64,000 nucleotides of DNA, from NCBI RefSeq assembly GCF_026241515.1, contig NZ_JAPHPW010000023.1:1-64000 (forward strand). The letters run 5' to 3'. Of this stretch, positions 20,639-31,226 are shown one piece after another; the first letter of the stretch is position 1; each line of letters begins with the position of its first letter. Origin of the DNA: Vibrio sp. 14G-20. Lineage in GTDB: Bacteria; Pseudomonadota; Gammaproteobacteria; Enterobacterales; Vibrionaceae. Made by a program: the position numbers and the translations under genes. The notes under the pieces were generated by a model that did no database searches, had not been told where the DNA came from, and saw nothing but the letters and a program-made list of their open reading frames with translations.

Positions 20639-20763
20639 ATTCTCTAAATAATTGAAACTGTGGCTAGGCGACAAGCAAGCGAGACTCCTGGGCATAGCTT
20701 GTCTATGTGATTGAGCGAGTGCGCGCAGGCAACAACGCCATCAGCTTCAAGTATGACGAGAAT
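20639..20763. repeat. ERIC-like intergenic repeat
   Basis: A 125-base element with inverted ends ATTCTC ... GAGAAT. It aligns along its length with the ERIC consensus as I remember it: AATAATT near one end, GGCGACAAGCAAGCGAG, CTCCTGGG, GTGATTGAGCGAGTG, GCAGGCAAC and CTTCAAGTATGACGAG at the other. ERIC elements are about 127 bases and occur in enterobacteria and Vibrio. It begins one base after the relA stop codon and ends before the relA terminator, so it would be transcribed as relA 3' untranslated RNA. Confidence 0.85.
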
Positions 20764-20764
20764 T

Positions 20765-22993
20765 TTAGCCTAGTCTTTTGACACTCATAACATCTTTGAT
20801 TTGCTCGACACGGCTGGTCACTCGACTCAGGATTTCAATATTGGTCACTTCCAAATCGAAATCCATCACCGACAGCTGACGTTTATAGTCAATACGGCTC
20901 TTCATTGTCGTCACACTGACTTTTTCGTTCAAGAACAAGGATGTGATGTCTTTCAACAAGCCGGTACGTTCTAGCGCCTCTACACGCAGCGTTAAGATAT
21001 ACGAGCCTACAAAACCATCGCCCCACACAGTATCTATGATACGTTCGGGTGCATGTAGGTTAAGTTCACTTAACTGTTCGCAATCGCTGCGGTGTACTGA
21101 GATACCACGCCCTTGAGTAATGTAACCTTTGATCACATCGCCAGGGATAGGCTGACAACAACGAGCCAAGTGGGTCATTAGGTTATCGACACCTTCAACA
21201 ACGACAGCATCCTTTTTCGGACGGCTCTGATGCGCAGGCTTATTGTCAGACTCAAGCAACTTCTCGAGCGCTTTCTTGTCTTCTTCTTCCGCCGTTGGTT
21301 TGTTGACCAAAGCATTGATGTGATTAACGACTTGGTTGATACGCAAATCGCCGCTACCAATACCCGCATACAATTCATCTGGAGTGTTGACGTTAAATCG
21401 TTTCAGCGCGTATTGCTCGGCGTCTTTGAGCGTCGCTCCGACTCTGCCTAACTCGACTTCTAGGATGTCTCGCCCCGCTTCGAGGTTTTTCTCACGACTC
21501 TGAGCACGGAACCAAGCGTTAATTTTTGCTCGAGCTCGGCTTGAATGAACAAAGCCTGTGGTCGGATTTAGCCAATCACGTGATGGATTCGGCTCTTTTT
21601 GAGTGATGATTTCAACCTGATCGCCCATCGCCAACTTATGAGTAAACGGAACGATTCGACCTGCGACTTTGGCACCGATACAGCGATGTCCAACCATCGA
21701 GTGGATGTGGTAAGCAAAATCCAACGGTGTTGCACCCATTGGTAAATCGACCACATCACCGCGTGGTGTAAAGGCATAGACACGGTCATCAAAGACTTGG
21801 CTTCGAACTTCATCCAGCATTTCGCCAGAGTCCGACATCTCTTCTTGCCAATCGATAAGCTTACGCAACCAGGTAATTTTCTCATCGTAGCCACTGCGTA
21901 CGCCGCTAGATGCACCTTCTTTGTATTTCCAGTGTGCAGCAACGCCCAATTCAGAATCTTCATGCATCTGCTTAGTACGAATCTGAATTTCAATGGTCTT
22001 GCCTTCAGGGCCAAGAACTACGGTATGAATCGACTGATAACCATTCGGCTTTGGATTCGCCACGTAGTCATCAAACTCACTGGGTAGGTGTTTATATTTG
22101 GTGTGAACCACACCTAAGCCGGCATAACAATCTTGCAGCTGGTCTGCGATAATACGCACCGCACGCACGTCAAAAAGCTCATCAAACTCTAAGCCTTTTT
22201 TCTGCATTTTTCGCCAAATACTGTAGATGTGTTTTGGTCGACCGCTGACTTCAGCATTGATGCTTGAACGGTTCATTTCTGATGTGAGATCGTCGACAAA
22301 GTCAGTGATGTATTGTTCGCGCACGATACGGCGCTCAGACAGCTGTTTAGCAATCTGCTTATAGGTATCGGGTTGTTGGTAGCGGAAAGCGTAATCTTCA
22401 ATTTCCCACTTTAGCTGACCAATACCGAGACGGTTTGCTAGAGGCGCGTAGATGTTGGCACACTCTTTTGCTGCCGCACGGCGCACAGCATCAGGGGCCT
22501 TTTTTACTTCTATAAGGTTACAAATTCGCTCTGCTAGTTTGATGACTACGCAGCGGAAATCATCCACCATTGCCAATAGCATTCGTCGGACATTATCGAC
22601 TTGACCCGAGGCAGCACTGCCTTCAAGGGTCACATTTAGCTGGCCCAAAGCCGCCATTTCTTCCACGCCATCAATCAGCTTTACGGTTTCCTTTCCGTAA
22701 CTTTCTTCAAACGCTTCGCGCTCAAAAACACCGCTTGATACGACTGGGAAGAGTTGCGCCGCTACTAACGTTGCACGATCCATAGACAAGGTGACCAAGA
22801 TTTCGATCATCTCGCGACCACGCCAAAGCAGGAGCTCGCCTTGCTCGTGATCTTTTAATAGCTCTTCACAGTGACGATAAACTTTGGTCAGTTTATTCGA
22901 GGTTTTTGCGTCTTGATTCAGTGACGCAATCCAATTATCTAGCTCAAACTGTTCGCTTGGGTTTAAATGTGCGCTTCGTACCGCAACCATCAT
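20765..22993 (-). CDS. relA: GTP pyrophosphokinase RelA
   Basis: Ribosome-associated (p)ppGpp synthetase of the stringent response. The 742-residue product has an N-terminal pseudo-hydrolase region where the HD pair is replaced (AAQLFPVVSSG), a synthetase domain (GRPKHIYSIWRKM, YQSIHTVV), a TGS domain near residue 405 (VYAFTPRGDVVDLPMGAT), a zinc-finger region with CCQPIPGD and a C-terminal ACT domain. The first two codons are both ATG. Divergence from SpoT in the HD region supports RelA rather than a bifunctional enzyme. Confidence 0.97.
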   Translation of the reverse strand: MMVAVRSAHLNPSEQFELDNWIASLNQDAKTSNKLTKVYRHCEELLKDHEQGELLLWRGREMIEILVTLSMDRATLVAAQLFPVVSSGVFEREAFEESYGKETVKLIDGVEEMAALGQLNVTLEGSAASGQVDNVRRMLLAMVDDFRCVVIKLAERICNLIEVKKAPDAVRRAAAKECANIYAPLANRLGIGQLKWEIEDYAFRYQQPDTYKQIAKQLSERRIVREQYITDFVDDLTSEMNRSSINAEVSGRPKHIYSIWRKMQKKGLEFDELFDVRAVRIIADQLQDCYAGLGVVHTKYKHLPSEFDDYVANPKPNGYQSIHTVVLGPEGKTIEIQIRTKQMHEDSELGVAAHWKYKEGASSGVRSGYDEKITWLRKLIDWQEEMSDSGEMLDEVRSQVFDDRVYAFTPRGDVVDLPMGATPLDFAYHIHSMVGHRCIGAKVAGRIVPFTHKLAMGDQVEIITQKEPNPSRDWLNPTTGFVHSSRARAKINAWFRAQSREKNLEAGRDILEVELGRVGATLKDAEQYALKRFNVNTPDELYAGIGSGDLRINQVVNHINALVNKPTAEEEDKKALEKLLESDNKPAHQSRPKKDAVVVEGVDNLMTHLARCCQPIPGDVIKGYITQGRGISVHRSDCEQLSELNLHAPERIIDTVWGDGFVGSYILTLRVEALERTGLLKDITSLFLNEKVSVTTMKSRIDYKRQLSVMDFDLEVTNIEILSRVTSRVEQIKDVMSVKRLG

Positions 22994-23026
22994 GCCTTCC
23001 TAGTTATTATGTTTTATACCCAAATT

Positions 23027-23066
23027 CAATATGACTAACTGATTCCAAGTTAGTTCGACCATATTG
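23027..23066 (-). repeat. two-part inverted repeat between rlmD and relA
   Basis: CAATATG (23027-23033) pairs with CATATTG (23060-23066), and the adjacent ACTAAC pairs with GTTAGT, with five unpaired bases on one side. It lies in the 133-base spacer upstream of relA and would fold in an rlmD-relA readthrough transcript. No T tract follows, so it is not a standard terminator. Confidence 0.5.
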
Positions 23067-23126
23067 ATATCAGCACAGGCTTTCCTGCGCCTTTGTGATT
23101 CATTTTCAAGCCTTGTTTAAGGGCCT

Positions 23127-24446
23127 CTAAGCCTTGATAAAGAGAGCCATCGATTCGAGATGGCTGGTGTGTGGGAACATGTCCAACATACCCAGCTTAG
23201 CTAATTGATAACCTTGTTTTTCTAAGCTCTCAGAATCTCTAGCTAGAGTAGCAGGATTACACGAAACATAAACCACACGCTTCGCTCCTAACGCTGAAAT
23301 TTGATCAACGATCCCACTCGCTCCCGCACGTGCCGGGTCAAGCAATACTTTATCGAATTTCTCTTTTGCCCAAGGCTGTGAAGATAAGTCTTCTTCCAGA
23401 TTAGCTTGGTAAAATTCCGTATTGCTTAACTGGTTTAACTCTGCATTAGATGTGGCTTGCTGGACCATTTCATCAACGCCTTCCACACCAACCACAAACG
23501 CTGATTGTTGCGCGATAGGCAGACTGAAGTTACCTAGACCACAAAACAGGTCTAGCACTCGTTCATTCGCTTGAGGTTCTAGCCACTCAATCGCTTGAGT
23601 CACCATCTGCTGATTCACTTTCTGGTTTACTTGGATAAAGTGGTTTGGCTCAAACGGTAACGTCACGCCAGTTTCGCTATAAGAAGGTGCATCGCCGACT
23701 AAGCGAACCAACTTATCAGTTTCGGGCATCGAGTACAGCGTAACGCCTTCTTCTTTTGCTAACGCAATCAGCGCTTGTTCATCTTTTTCAACCAAAGGCT
23801 TAAGGTGACGTAGCACCATTACAGGGCCAGTATCGCCCAACACCAATTCAACGTGCCCTAAAGACGTAAGGCTGTTGAAAGTGTTCAGTAAATTTTTCAG
23901 TTTTGGCAGCAATACATTAAGGCGAGGATCAAGCACGGCACAGTCGGTGATGTTTTCAATCTGCTTGCTCTGTTTCTTACGGAAACCGAACTGAAGTTGC
24001 TGTGTCTTTTTATCAACAAATAGGCTGATACGTGCGCGACGTCGATAACCGGTTTCATCACCGACAATAGGCTGTGCAACTTCAGTGTTAACCGTTTGGT
24101 ATTGGCTCATCAGGTGGGTCAGAGATTGCGATTTATGCTCAACCTGAGAAGAGTAACCAAGGTGTTGAAGGTGACAGCCGCCACACTGATTAAAGTGCTT
24201 ACAAAACGGCTTTAAACGCTGCTCGCTCGGCTTCAATAACTTGATGAGCTTAGCTCGCGAAAACTTACTTTTACTCTCAGTAAGTTGAATAACCACCTGC
24301 TCACCGGGCAATGCGCCATCAATGAAAACCGGTTTATTCTTTTGATAAGCGATGCCAGCGCCATTGTGATCCATTCGTTCAACCAAAACCGATTGATGCT
24401 TGGTCTCGAGTTGAGTTTTCTTTTTTGGTTGGAAAAAACGTGCCAT
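23127..24446 (-). CDS. rlmD: 23S rRNA (uracil(1939)-C(5))-methyltransferase
   Basis: SAM-dependent RNA methyltransferase that makes m5U1939 in 23S rRNA. The 439 residues show an N-terminal TRAM-like domain, an iron-sulfur cysteine set ([12 protein letters not shown]), the SAM motif [13 protein letters not shown] and the catalytic cysteine in [13 protein letters not shown]. The gene is upstream of relA and divergent from barA, the same neighbourhood as E. coli rumA. Confidence 0.95.
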   Translation of the reverse strand: MARFFQPKKKTQLETKHQSVLVERMDHNGAGIAYQKNKPVFIDGALPGEQVVIQLTESKSKFSRAKLIKLLKPSEQRLKPFCKHFNQCGGCHLQHLGYSSQVEHKSQSLTHLMSQYQTVNTEVAQPIVGDETGYRRRARISLFVDKKTQQLQFGFRKKQSKQIENITDCAVLDPRLNVLLPKLKNLLNTFNSLTSLGHVELVLGDTGPVMVLRHLKPLVEKDEQALIALAKEEGVTLYSMPETDKLVRLVGDAPSYSETGVTLPFEPNHFIQVNQKVNQQMVTQAIEWLEPQANERVLDLFCGLGNFSLPIAQQSAFVVGVEGVDEMVQQATSNAELNQLSNTEFYQANLEEDLSSQPWAKEKFDKVLLDPARAGASGIVDQISALGAKRVVYVSCNPATLARDSESLEKQGYQLAKLGMLDMFPHTSHLESMALFIKA

Positions 24447-24611
24447 TGCTTGTGCCTAATGTATCTTTTAATAAGTAATTGGTATCCAGGACTCACTATT
24501 ATGTCTTGGAATCATTGTCGAACGTCACGGCTTTGATTAAGCTTACCGTTCACTTAACCGCCATTGTGTGCGTTATTTTCCCATATCCAGACCTCGATGT
24601 AATTAAAGAAC

Positions 24612-27425
24612 ATGACCAGATATGGCTTAAGAGCCCGTGTAATTACCTTAACTCTAGCTCCAACCCTGATTATTGGGTTGCTATTGAGTGCATTTTTCTC
24701 ATTTAACCGCTATCAAGACCTTGAGGGTCAAGTGGTTAATACTGGTACTAGCATCATTGAGCCACTTGCGATTGCGAGTGAATCAGGCATGAAGCTCGAA
24801 AGTCGAGAGTCTGTTCGTCAGCTTATTAGTTATGCTCATCGAAAAAATTCTAAGCTGGTACGCAGTATCGCGGTGTTTGATGAACGTCATGAGTTGTTTG
24901 TAACCTCGAACTTCCACCCTGATTTTGAAAGCCTGACCTATCCTAAAGACAAACCCACCCCGCATTTAAGCTCATCGAATCTGCTCGATAACACGCTGAT
25001 TCTGCGGACGCCTATCATCGCCGAAGGCCAGTACATCAACTCGGCCAACGGTCAGTCTCAAGCTAACCAAGCGATCGGCTATATTGCGATAGAGTTAGAT
25101 CTATCTTCACTTCGATTACAGCAATATCAAGAAGTGTTCTCTGCTTTCTTGGTATTAATTCTGGGGCTTGGTTTATCGGGCGTGTTTGCGTTCCGCTTGA
25201 TGCACGACGTAACCCAACCGATCACACACATGAAAAATATGGTCGACCGAATTCGTCGAGGTCACCTAGATGTACGTATCGAAGGCAAGATGCATGGTGA
25301 GCTAGATTCGCTAAAAAACGGTATCAACGCGATGGCGGTATCGCTGTCAGAATATCACGTCGAGATGCAGCACAGTATCGACCAAGCCACATCCGATTTG
25401 CGTGAAACCCTTGAGCAGCTAGAGATTCAAAACGTTGAGTTAGACATCGCGAAGAAACGCGCGCAAGAAGCGGCTCGTGTTAAGTCTGAGTTCTTAGCGA
25501 ATATGTCTCACGAACTAAGAACACCGCTGAACGGTGTGATTGGCTTTACTCGTCAGATGCTCAAGACTCACCTATCGAACAGTCAAACCGATTACCTGCA
25601 AACCATTGAACGCTCGGCAAACAACCTGCTTAGCATCATCAACGATATCTTGGACTTCTCGAAACTTGAAGCCGGTAAATTAGCCCTAGAGAACATTCCA
25701 TTTGAATTCCAAGCCAGCCTTGAAGAGGTAGTAAACCTTCAGGCAACCAACGCTCATGAGAAGGGCCTAGAGCTGACACTGAAGATCGACCCTAAAGTAC
25801 CGCCAGGCGTAGTGGGCGATCCACTGCGTATTCAACAGATCCTGACTAACCTAGTGGGTAACTCAATCAAGTTTACCGAGCGCGGTAACATTGATATCAG
25901 CGTTGAGCTTCGTTCACAAAGCGAAGATAACATCGAACTGCAGTTCATGGTTCGCGATACGGGTATTGGTATCTCAGAGCGTCAACAAGCTCAGCTGTTC
26001 CAAGCCTTCAGCCAAGCCGATGCAAGTATCTCTCGTCGTTATGGCGGTACAGGCTTAGGGCTGGTTATCACCCAAAAACTGGTCAGCCAAATGGGCGGAG
26101 AGATCAGCCTAACCAGTCGTCTACACCAAGGTTCAACCTTCTGGTTCACTTTGAGACTATCAACGACTGATATGCCAATGACTGAGTTGATTGAGACTCA
26201 ATGCCTGCAAGGTAAACAACTGCTGCTTATCGAGCCAAACATGCAAGCGGCATCGATTACTCAGCAAATCCTAACCCAAGAAGGCTTAGTGGTAACGTAT
26301 CGTTCGGTTATGCCAGACGAGACGACCTCGTATGACTACGTTCTGCTTAACCTAGCCGCGAACCAAGAGTATCAATTTGATACCGTGAGTGGTTGGGCTA
26401 TCGGTGCGAAGAAGATTGCTCAAAACGTGATTATTGGTACCCCAAGTACCGAGCTAGCGCTGGGTGAACAACTGATGAAAGAGGTCGATGTTCAGTGCAT
26501 CACTAAGCCGCTTTCTCGTAAGAAATTACTGCAAACTCTAGTATCAAATCAAGCACCAACCTTGATTGCACCAGCGATTGAAACACACTCAGAAGAGAAG
26601 CTTCCACTTACGGTATTGGCGGTCGACGACAACCCAGCCAACCTTAAATTGATCACCGCACTGCTCAAAGAACGTGTAGAAACTGTCATCAGTTGTACCA
26701 GTGGGCAGCAGGCGATAGACAAAGCAACAGAGACACCATTTGATATCGTATTTATGGATATTCAAATGCCACAAATGGATGGTGTGACCGCTTGTCAGAA
26801 CATCAAGAAGCTGGCGAACAATGCGAATACGCCTGTGATTGCCGTTACCGCGCATGCAATGATTGGCGAACGTGATCGACTGCTTGAAGCGGGTATGGAT
26901 GACTATCTAACGAAGCCTATTGAGGAGCATGTTTTACAACAGGTTCTTATTCACTGGAGTCCAACCTCTGAGGTTGAGCACATCGAAAAAATAGATCCTG
27001 ACCACCCTGCTGTCTCAGCTGAAGTCGACAACGGTCCAATATCAGAAACTGAAGCCAGCGTGCACAAAAACATCATCATTGATTGGCAAGCTGCGCTGAA
27101 ACAAGCTGCCAATAAAGAAGACCTCGCACGCGATATGCTGAAAATGCTCGTAGACTTTATTCCAGAGGTTTATGAGGCAGCAGACAAAGCGATAGAAGAC
27201 AGTGACTACCCAGTTGAAGAGCTCATACACATCATACACAAGATGCATGGCAGCAGCTCGTACAGCGGCGTACCAAGGCTAAAATCGGTATGTGCGACGA
27301 TAGAGAAAGAGCTGCGTTCTGGTACTTCTGTTGAAGACATTGAACCAGAGCTTTTCGAGCTTCAAGATGAATTAGATAAGGTTCAAGCAACCGCGATTCA
27401 TTATTTGAAACCCGCGAAGACCTAG
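24612..27425 (+). CDS. barA: hybrid sensor histidine kinase BarA (VarS)
   Basis: Membrane tripartite kinase of the BarA/UvrY (VarS/VarA) pathway, which induces small RNAs that sequester CsrA. The 937 residues contain a transmembrane segment near 10-30, a periplasmic sensor region, a second segment near 178-198, HAMP, the dimerisation domain with His300 in MSHELRTP, and an ATPase domain (NSIKFTERG, GTGLGL). A degenerate receiver-like domain (about 530-655) lacks the phospho-acceptor Asp. A true receiver with Asp716 (MDIQMPQMDG) and a C-terminal HPt domain with His879 (HKMHGSSSYSG) follow. Vibrio literature calls it VarS. The start has only weak ribosome-binding potential (AAAGA). Confidence 0.95.
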   Translation: MTRYGLRARVITLTLAPTLIIGLLLSAFFSFNRYQDLEGQVVNTGTSIIEPLAIASESGMKLESRESVRQLISYAHRKNSKLVRSIAVFDERHELFVTSNFHPDFESLTYPKDKPTPHLSSSNLLDNTLILRTPIIAEGQYINSANGQSQANQAIGYIAIELDLSSLRLQQYQEVFSAFLVLILGLGLSGVFAFRLMHDVTQPITHMKNMVDRIRRGHLDVRIEGKMHGELDSLKNGINAMAVSLSEYHVEMQHSIDQATSDLRETLEQLEIQNVELDIAKKRAQEAARVKSEFLANMSHELRTPLNGVIGFTRQMLKTHLSNSQTDYLQTIERSANNLLSIINDILDFSKLEAGKLALENIPFEFQASLEEVVNLQATNAHEKGLELTLKIDPKVPPGVVGDPLRIQQILTNLVGNSIKFTERGNIDISVELRSQSEDNIELQFMVRDTGIGISERQQAQLFQAFSQADASISRRYGGTGLGLVITQKLVSQMGGEISLTSRLHQGSTFWFTLRLSTTDMPMTELIETQCLQGKQLLLIEPNMQAASITQQILTQEGLVVTYRSVMPDETTSYDYVLLNLAANQEYQFDTVSGWAIGAKKIAQNVIIGTPSTELALGEQLMKEVDVQCITKPLSRKKLLQTLVSNQAPTLIAPAIETHSEEKLPLTVLAVDDNPANLKLITALLKERVETVISCTSGQQAIDKATETPFDIVFMDIQMPQMDGVTACQNIKKLANNANTPVIAVTAHAMIGERDRLLEAGMDDYLTKPIEEHVLQQVLIHWSPTSEVEHIEKIDPDHPAVSAEVDNGPISETEASVHKNIIIDWQAALKQAANKEDLARDMLKMLVDFIPEVYEAADKAIEDSDYPVEELIHIIHKMHGSSSYSGVPRLKSVCATIEKELRSGTSVEDIEPELFELQDELDKVQATAIHYLKPAKT

Positions 27426-27474
27426 CGAGTACTTGTTACTCACCAATATTCGTTAGACGGTTTACCCGCCAATA

Positions 27475-27504
27475 AAAAAGCAGAGCTCATGAGCTCTGCT
27501 TTTT
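27475..27504. terminator. bidirectional terminator between barA and acpS
   Basis: AAAAAGCAGAGCTCA and TGAGCTCTGCTTTTT form a perfect 15-bp inverted repeat with T runs on both strands. The flanking genes converge. Confidence 0.9.
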
Positions 27505-27549
27505 CTGTCTAGAGCATAGAGCACTAGATATAAAGTAGCGATAATCTGT

Positions 27550-27930
27550 TTACGATTCGAGTAACACAGTTGCCACGGCGTAGTGGCGCTCATCCGAGAT
27601 AGTCAGATGAATCGATGTTGTGCCATTTGCCTCTGCGATTTCACGCGCTTTTTTATGCAGGCTCAAAACTGGCTTGCCATGTTCATCGTTTGAAATCTCA
27701 AAGTCGTGGAAGGTCACACCCAGCGCGATACCGGTGCCTAACGCCTTAGATGCCGCTTCTTTAGCGGCAAAGCGTTTTGCAAGGTAACGTCCTTTTTGCT
27801 TAAGTTGCTGGAATACTTCAAATTCAGAATCCGTCAAAATACGCTGAGCAAAAGCGTCACCACTTCGTGACAATGCTTTTTCAACGCGTTCTATTTCTGC
27901 GATATCTGTACCTAATCCAACAACTGCCAT
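27550..27930 (-). CDS. acpS: holo-[acyl-carrier-protein] synthase
   Basis: Transfers 4'-phosphopantetheine from CoA to the acyl carrier protein. The 126-residue product contains the magnesium-binding [12 protein letters not shown] near its N-terminus and [15 protein letters not shown]. It is the last gene of the lepA-lepB-rnc-era-recO-pdxJ-acpS block and follows pdxJ by about 63 bases. Confidence 0.97.
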   Translation of the reverse strand: MAVVGLGTDIAEIERVEKALSRSGDAFAQRILTDSEFEVFQQLKQKGRYLAKRFAAKEAASKALGTGIALGVTFHDFEISNDEHGKPVLSLHKKAREIAEANGTTSIHLTISDERHYAVATVLLES

Positions 27931-27993
27931 GTTTCCTCTACAACTTAACTTCTATCTAATGATTAACTGCGCATCGCTTACTACTTACAAAAC

Positions 27994-28731
27994 TTAAGAG
28001 TTGTTACGTGCTGTTTCCATGATTGCTTTCATGTCTGCAACGGCTTTGTTTAAGCCATCAAACACTGCGCGACCCATGATCGAGTGACCGATGTTCAGCT
28101 CGTAGATCTCTGGAAGTGCCGCAATTGGAGCAACGTTGTGGTACGTCAGGCCATGACCCGCATTGACAGTGATACCAAGATCATCTGCATAGCTCGCGCC
28201 CGCTGCGATCTTCTTCAGCTCGTCTTGTTGATCTTCTTCAGTCTTAGCATCAGCATAGTGACCCGTGTGCAGTTCAATGAACGGTGCGCCACACGCTTTT
28301 GCTGCGTCGATTTGCTCACGATCTGCATCGATAAATAAAGAGACCTTAATACCTGCAGCCGACAGTTTTTCCGTCGCCGCTTTGATCTTTTCAAGTTGAC
28401 CAACCACGTCTAAGCCACCTTCAGTGGTCAGCTCTTCACGCTTCTCTGGAACCAGACAAACAAACTCAGGATTAGTATCGAGGGCAATTTGAACCATCTC
28501 GTCCGTTACTGCCATTTCCAAATTCATACGAGTTTGAAGTGTCTCAGCCAGAATACGTACATCGCGGTCAACGATATGACGACGGTCTTCACGCAGGTGA
28601 ACTGTAATGCCGTCCGCACCCGCACGTTCAGCAATTTCAGCTGCGTGTACTGGATCTGGGTATTTAGTACCACGTGCATTACGTAGTGTTGCAATATGGT
28701 CGATATTAACGCCTAAAAGGATTGAGCTCAT
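27994..28731 (-). CDS. pdxJ: pyridoxine 5'-phosphate synthase
   Basis: Condenses 1-deoxyxylulose 5-phosphate with 3-amino-1-hydroxyacetone phosphate to give pyridoxine phosphate. The 245-residue TIM-barrel product has [16 protein letters not shown] near its start, [12 protein letters not shown], and the phosphate-binding [11 protein letters not shown] and [10 protein letters not shown]. Its start overlaps the recO stop by four bases. Confidence 0.97.
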   Translation of the reverse strand: MSSILLGVNIDHIATLRNARGTKYPDPVHAAEIAERAGADGITVHLREDRRHIVDRDVRILAETLQTRMNLEMAVTDEMVQIALDTNPEFVCLVPEKREELTTEGGLDVVGQLEKIKAATEKLSAAGIKVSLFIDADREQIDAAKACGAPFIELHTGHYADAKTEEDQQDELKKIAAGASYADDLGITVNAGHGLTYHNVAPIAALPEIYELNIGHSIMGRAVFDGLNKAVADMKAIMETARNNS

Positions 28732-29456
28732 TTTCCAATACTCCGTGCTCTAGAGAGGGCTATTGTTGGCATAAATAGCTCTCTACTTTTTAATGGTTTG
28801 CCGCCAAGATACGGCTTTAAGGCTATGCGTGTAAAGCGTTTTGCCGCTTTTAACTGCTCTTTAGTGATAAACCTACGTTCACTGATTGCGATAAGTTCAT
28901 CGCCCATAAAAGTCAGGTTGTCTCGACGCACCGAAGCAATGAAACCTTTCTGCTCTCGATAGCGATAAGTCATGCTCGGATCAATCGCTTCGCCAGTGCC
29001 CGCGCAGTGTAAAAAGTCGACGCCATAACCCATAGCGGATAATAGAGCCAGCTCAAAGCGACGCAGTGCTGGCTCAGGGTTTTCATTATGAGCCAGCTCT
29101 GTTAAAGCATGAAGATAGTCGTGAAAAAGTGCAGGCATCGGTACTTCCGCCATCAGTACTCGACCAATTAACTCGTTCACATACATGCCTGAATACAGAT
29201 TGATACCGGCGAGAGGAAGCCCCAAGCTAATAGCCTCAGCTTGGCGTAAGGTTTTCATCGAACCATTACCAGACCATTTAAGCAGTAGCGGCGTAAAAGG
29301 TTGTAATGCACCTTTCAAATTAGAACGCTTGCTGCGAGCGCCTTTAGACATCAATGTCACCCGACCGAACTCTTCGCTGAAGACGTCCAAAATCAGGCTC
29401 GACTCACTGTATGGTCGACGGTGCAACACAAAGCATCGCTGTAACCCTTCGCTCAA
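28728..29456 (-). CDS. recO: DNA repair protein RecO
   Basis: Loads RecA onto SSB-coated single-stranded DNA with RecR in gap repair. The 242 residues contain an N-terminal OB fold and the conserved [20 protein letters not shown] stretch, then the helical domain ending with [12 protein letters not shown]. Start is a TTG at 29456, which aligns with the E. coli start region and has AAGGG some nine bases upstream. A terminator-like hairpin separates it from era. Confidence 0.93.
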   Translation of the reverse strand: MSEGLQRCFVLHRRPYSESSLILDVFSEEFGRVTLMSKGARSKRSNLKGALQPFTPLLLKWSGNGSMKTLRQAEAISLGLPLAGINLYSGMYVNELIGRVLMAEVPMPALFHDYLHALTELAHNENPEPALRRFELALLSAMGYGVDFLHCAGTGEAIDPSMTYRYREQKGFIASVRRDNLTFMGDELIAISERRFITKEQLKAAKRFTRIALKPYLGGKPLKSRELFMPTIALSRARSIGK

Positions 29457-29477
29457 TCACTTACCCTTATTACAGAT

Positions 29478-29507
29478 ACAAAAAGAGAGAGTTCGCACTC
29501 TCTCTTG
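29478..29507 (-). terminator. era terminator
   Basis: AAGAGAGAGT (29483-29492) and ACTCTCTCTT (29497-29506) form a 10-bp stem with a 4-base loop. A TTTTTG tail follows on the minus strand. It lies between era and recO, so recO may depend on readthrough or its own promoter. Confidence 0.7.
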
Positions 29508-29558
29508 GATTTATCTTCAGTTCAACTTTCTTAATCTCAGAAAGTGACGTTCAATATA

Positions 29559-30530
29559 TTATAGATCGTCGATGTAGCCTAACGAGCGAAGTGCACGCTC
29601 ATCATCAGCCCAACCAGATTTAACCTTGACCCAAGTCTCTAGGTAAACCTTACGGCCGAATAGCTCTTCCATATCGATACGAGCTTCACGACCAATCGTT
29701 TTGATCTTCTCACCCGCTTTACCAATCACCATCTTCTTCTGACCAGTACGTTCAACAAGAATCAAAGCATTGATGTGGAAACCATCGTTATCAGGGTTGT
29801 AATCAAAACGCTCGATTTCAACCGTTACTGAGTAAGGTAGCTCTTCGCCTGTGAATCGCATCAGTTTTTCACGGATGATTTCAGAGGCCATAAAGCGCTG
29901 TGAACGATCCGTTACGTACTCTTCAGGGAAGTGGTGCGTTGCTTTTGGTAAAGAATTACGAACGTGCTTACGCAGTACATCGATATTCTTACCTTGTTTC
30001 GCTGAGATAGGCACAACATCAAGGAAGTCCATCTTCTTAGACACTTCCATCATGTGTTGCATCACGTCGGTACGGTCTTGAACGTTGTCTACCTTGTTAA
30101 TACAAAGGACTACTGGGAAATCTGTTTTTCTCAGCTTGTTCAGAACCATCTCATCGTCGTCAGTCCAGTGAGTACCGTCAACAAGAAAGAATACTAGGTT
30201 TACATCGCTCAGTGAGCTGTTTGCAGCACGGTTCATCAAGCGGTTAATTGCACGCTTTTCTTCAATATGAAGTCCAGGAGTATCAACGTAGATCGCTTGG
30301 TAATCACCTTCAGTTTCTACGCCCATAATGCGGTGGCGTGTCGTTTGAGGTTTACGTGATGTGATCGAGATTTTCTGACCCAAAATATGGTTCAGAAGCG
30401 TCGATTTACCTACGTTTGGTCGACCGACAATAGCGATGAAGCCACAGTGTTGGTTTTCCGGTAAGCCCGTTTTTTTGCTATCAGATGAAAAGAATGCATC
30501 GATATCGAAATCTTGGTTGTTATCAGACAT
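29559..30530 (-). CDS. era: GTPase Era
   Basis: Ribosome-biogenesis GTPase acting on 16S rRNA and the 30S subunit. The 323 residues have an N-terminal G domain ([19 protein letters not shown]) and a C-terminal KH domain ([18 protein letters not shown]). Compared with E. coli (301 residues) it has an N-terminal extension of about 20 acidic residues, as in other Vibrio. It overlaps the 3' end of rnc by eight bases. Confidence 0.97.
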   Translation of the reverse strand: MSDNNQDFDIDAFFSSDSKKTGLPENQHCGFIAIVGRPNVGKSTLLNHILGQKISITSRKPQTTRHRIMGVETEGDYQAIYVDTPGLHIEEKRAINRLMNRAANSSLSDVNLVFFLVDGTHWTDDDEMVLNKLRKTDFPVVLCINKVDNVQDRTDVMQHMMEVSKKMDFLDVVPISAKQGKNIDVLRKHVRNSLPKATHHFPEEYVTDRSQRFMASEIIREKLMRFTGEELPYSVTVEIERFDYNPDNDGFHINALILVERTGQKKMVIGKAGEKIKTIGREARIDMEELFGRKVYLETWVKVKSGWADDERALRSLGYIDDL

Positions 30531-31200
30531 TGCTTAGTTGCTCTAATGCTGTTTCAGCAGCCGCTTGTTCTGCCTTGCGGCGGCTAGTGCCTTTACCGAT
30601 AACAGGTTTATCCACACCTGCCACTTCACACTCAACCGTAAACTCTTGGTTGTGTGCTTCACCTTTAATATTAGTCACTGTGTAGACAGGTAGAGGATTT
30701 CTTCGACCTTGCAAAAACTCTTGAAGGCGAGTTTTCGGATCTTTTTGAGATACTCCAGGCTGAATAGCATCTAGGCGAGATTGGTACCAGCTTAAAATAA
30801 TGCGGCGAACAACCTCGGTATCACTATCTAAATAGACAGCACCGATAATCGCTTCTACTGCATCCGCTAGAATAGAATCACGACGGAAACCGCCACTCTT
30901 CAACTCACCTGGACCTAATTTTAAGTAATCTCCTAGCTCGAATTCACGACCTAGTTCTGCCAATGTATGACCACGTACTAATGTTGCGCGCATGCGGCTC
31001 ATATCACCTTCGTTTACCTTAGGAAAACGGTGGTAAAGATCATCAGCGATAACAAAACTTAAAATTGAATCGCCCAGAAACTCAAGACGTTCGTTATGTT
31101 TACCTGCGGCGCTGCGGTGAGTCAGCGCCAAGTGGATAAGATCGGCATCATTAAACTGATAGCCAATCTTTCTCTCTAGTTTATCAATTGGAGAATTCAT
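30523..31200 (-). CDS. rnc: ribonuclease III
   Basis: Double-strand-specific endoribonuclease that processes rRNA precursors and structured mRNAs. The 225-residue product has the signature [19 protein letters not shown], with catalytic Glu and Asp, and a C-terminal double-stranded RNA-binding domain ([26 protein letters not shown]). It follows lepB by 26 bases. In E. coli rnc autoregulates through a leader hairpin; here a long hairpin lies further upstream, between lepA and lepB. Confidence 0.97.
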   Translation of the reverse strand: MNSPIDKLERKIGYQFNDADLIHLALTHRSAAGKHNERLEFLGDSILSFVIADDLYHRFPKVNEGDMSRMRATLVRGHTLAELGREFELGDYLKLGPGELKSGGFRRDSILADAVEAIIGAVYLDSDTEVVRRIILSWYQSRLDAIQPGVSQKDPKTRLQEFLQGRRNPLPVYTVTNIKGEAHNQEFTVECEVAGVDKPVIGKGTSRRKAEQAAAETALEQLSNV

Positions 31201-31226
31201 GCTCTCTCGATGTGTTATGTGATCGA

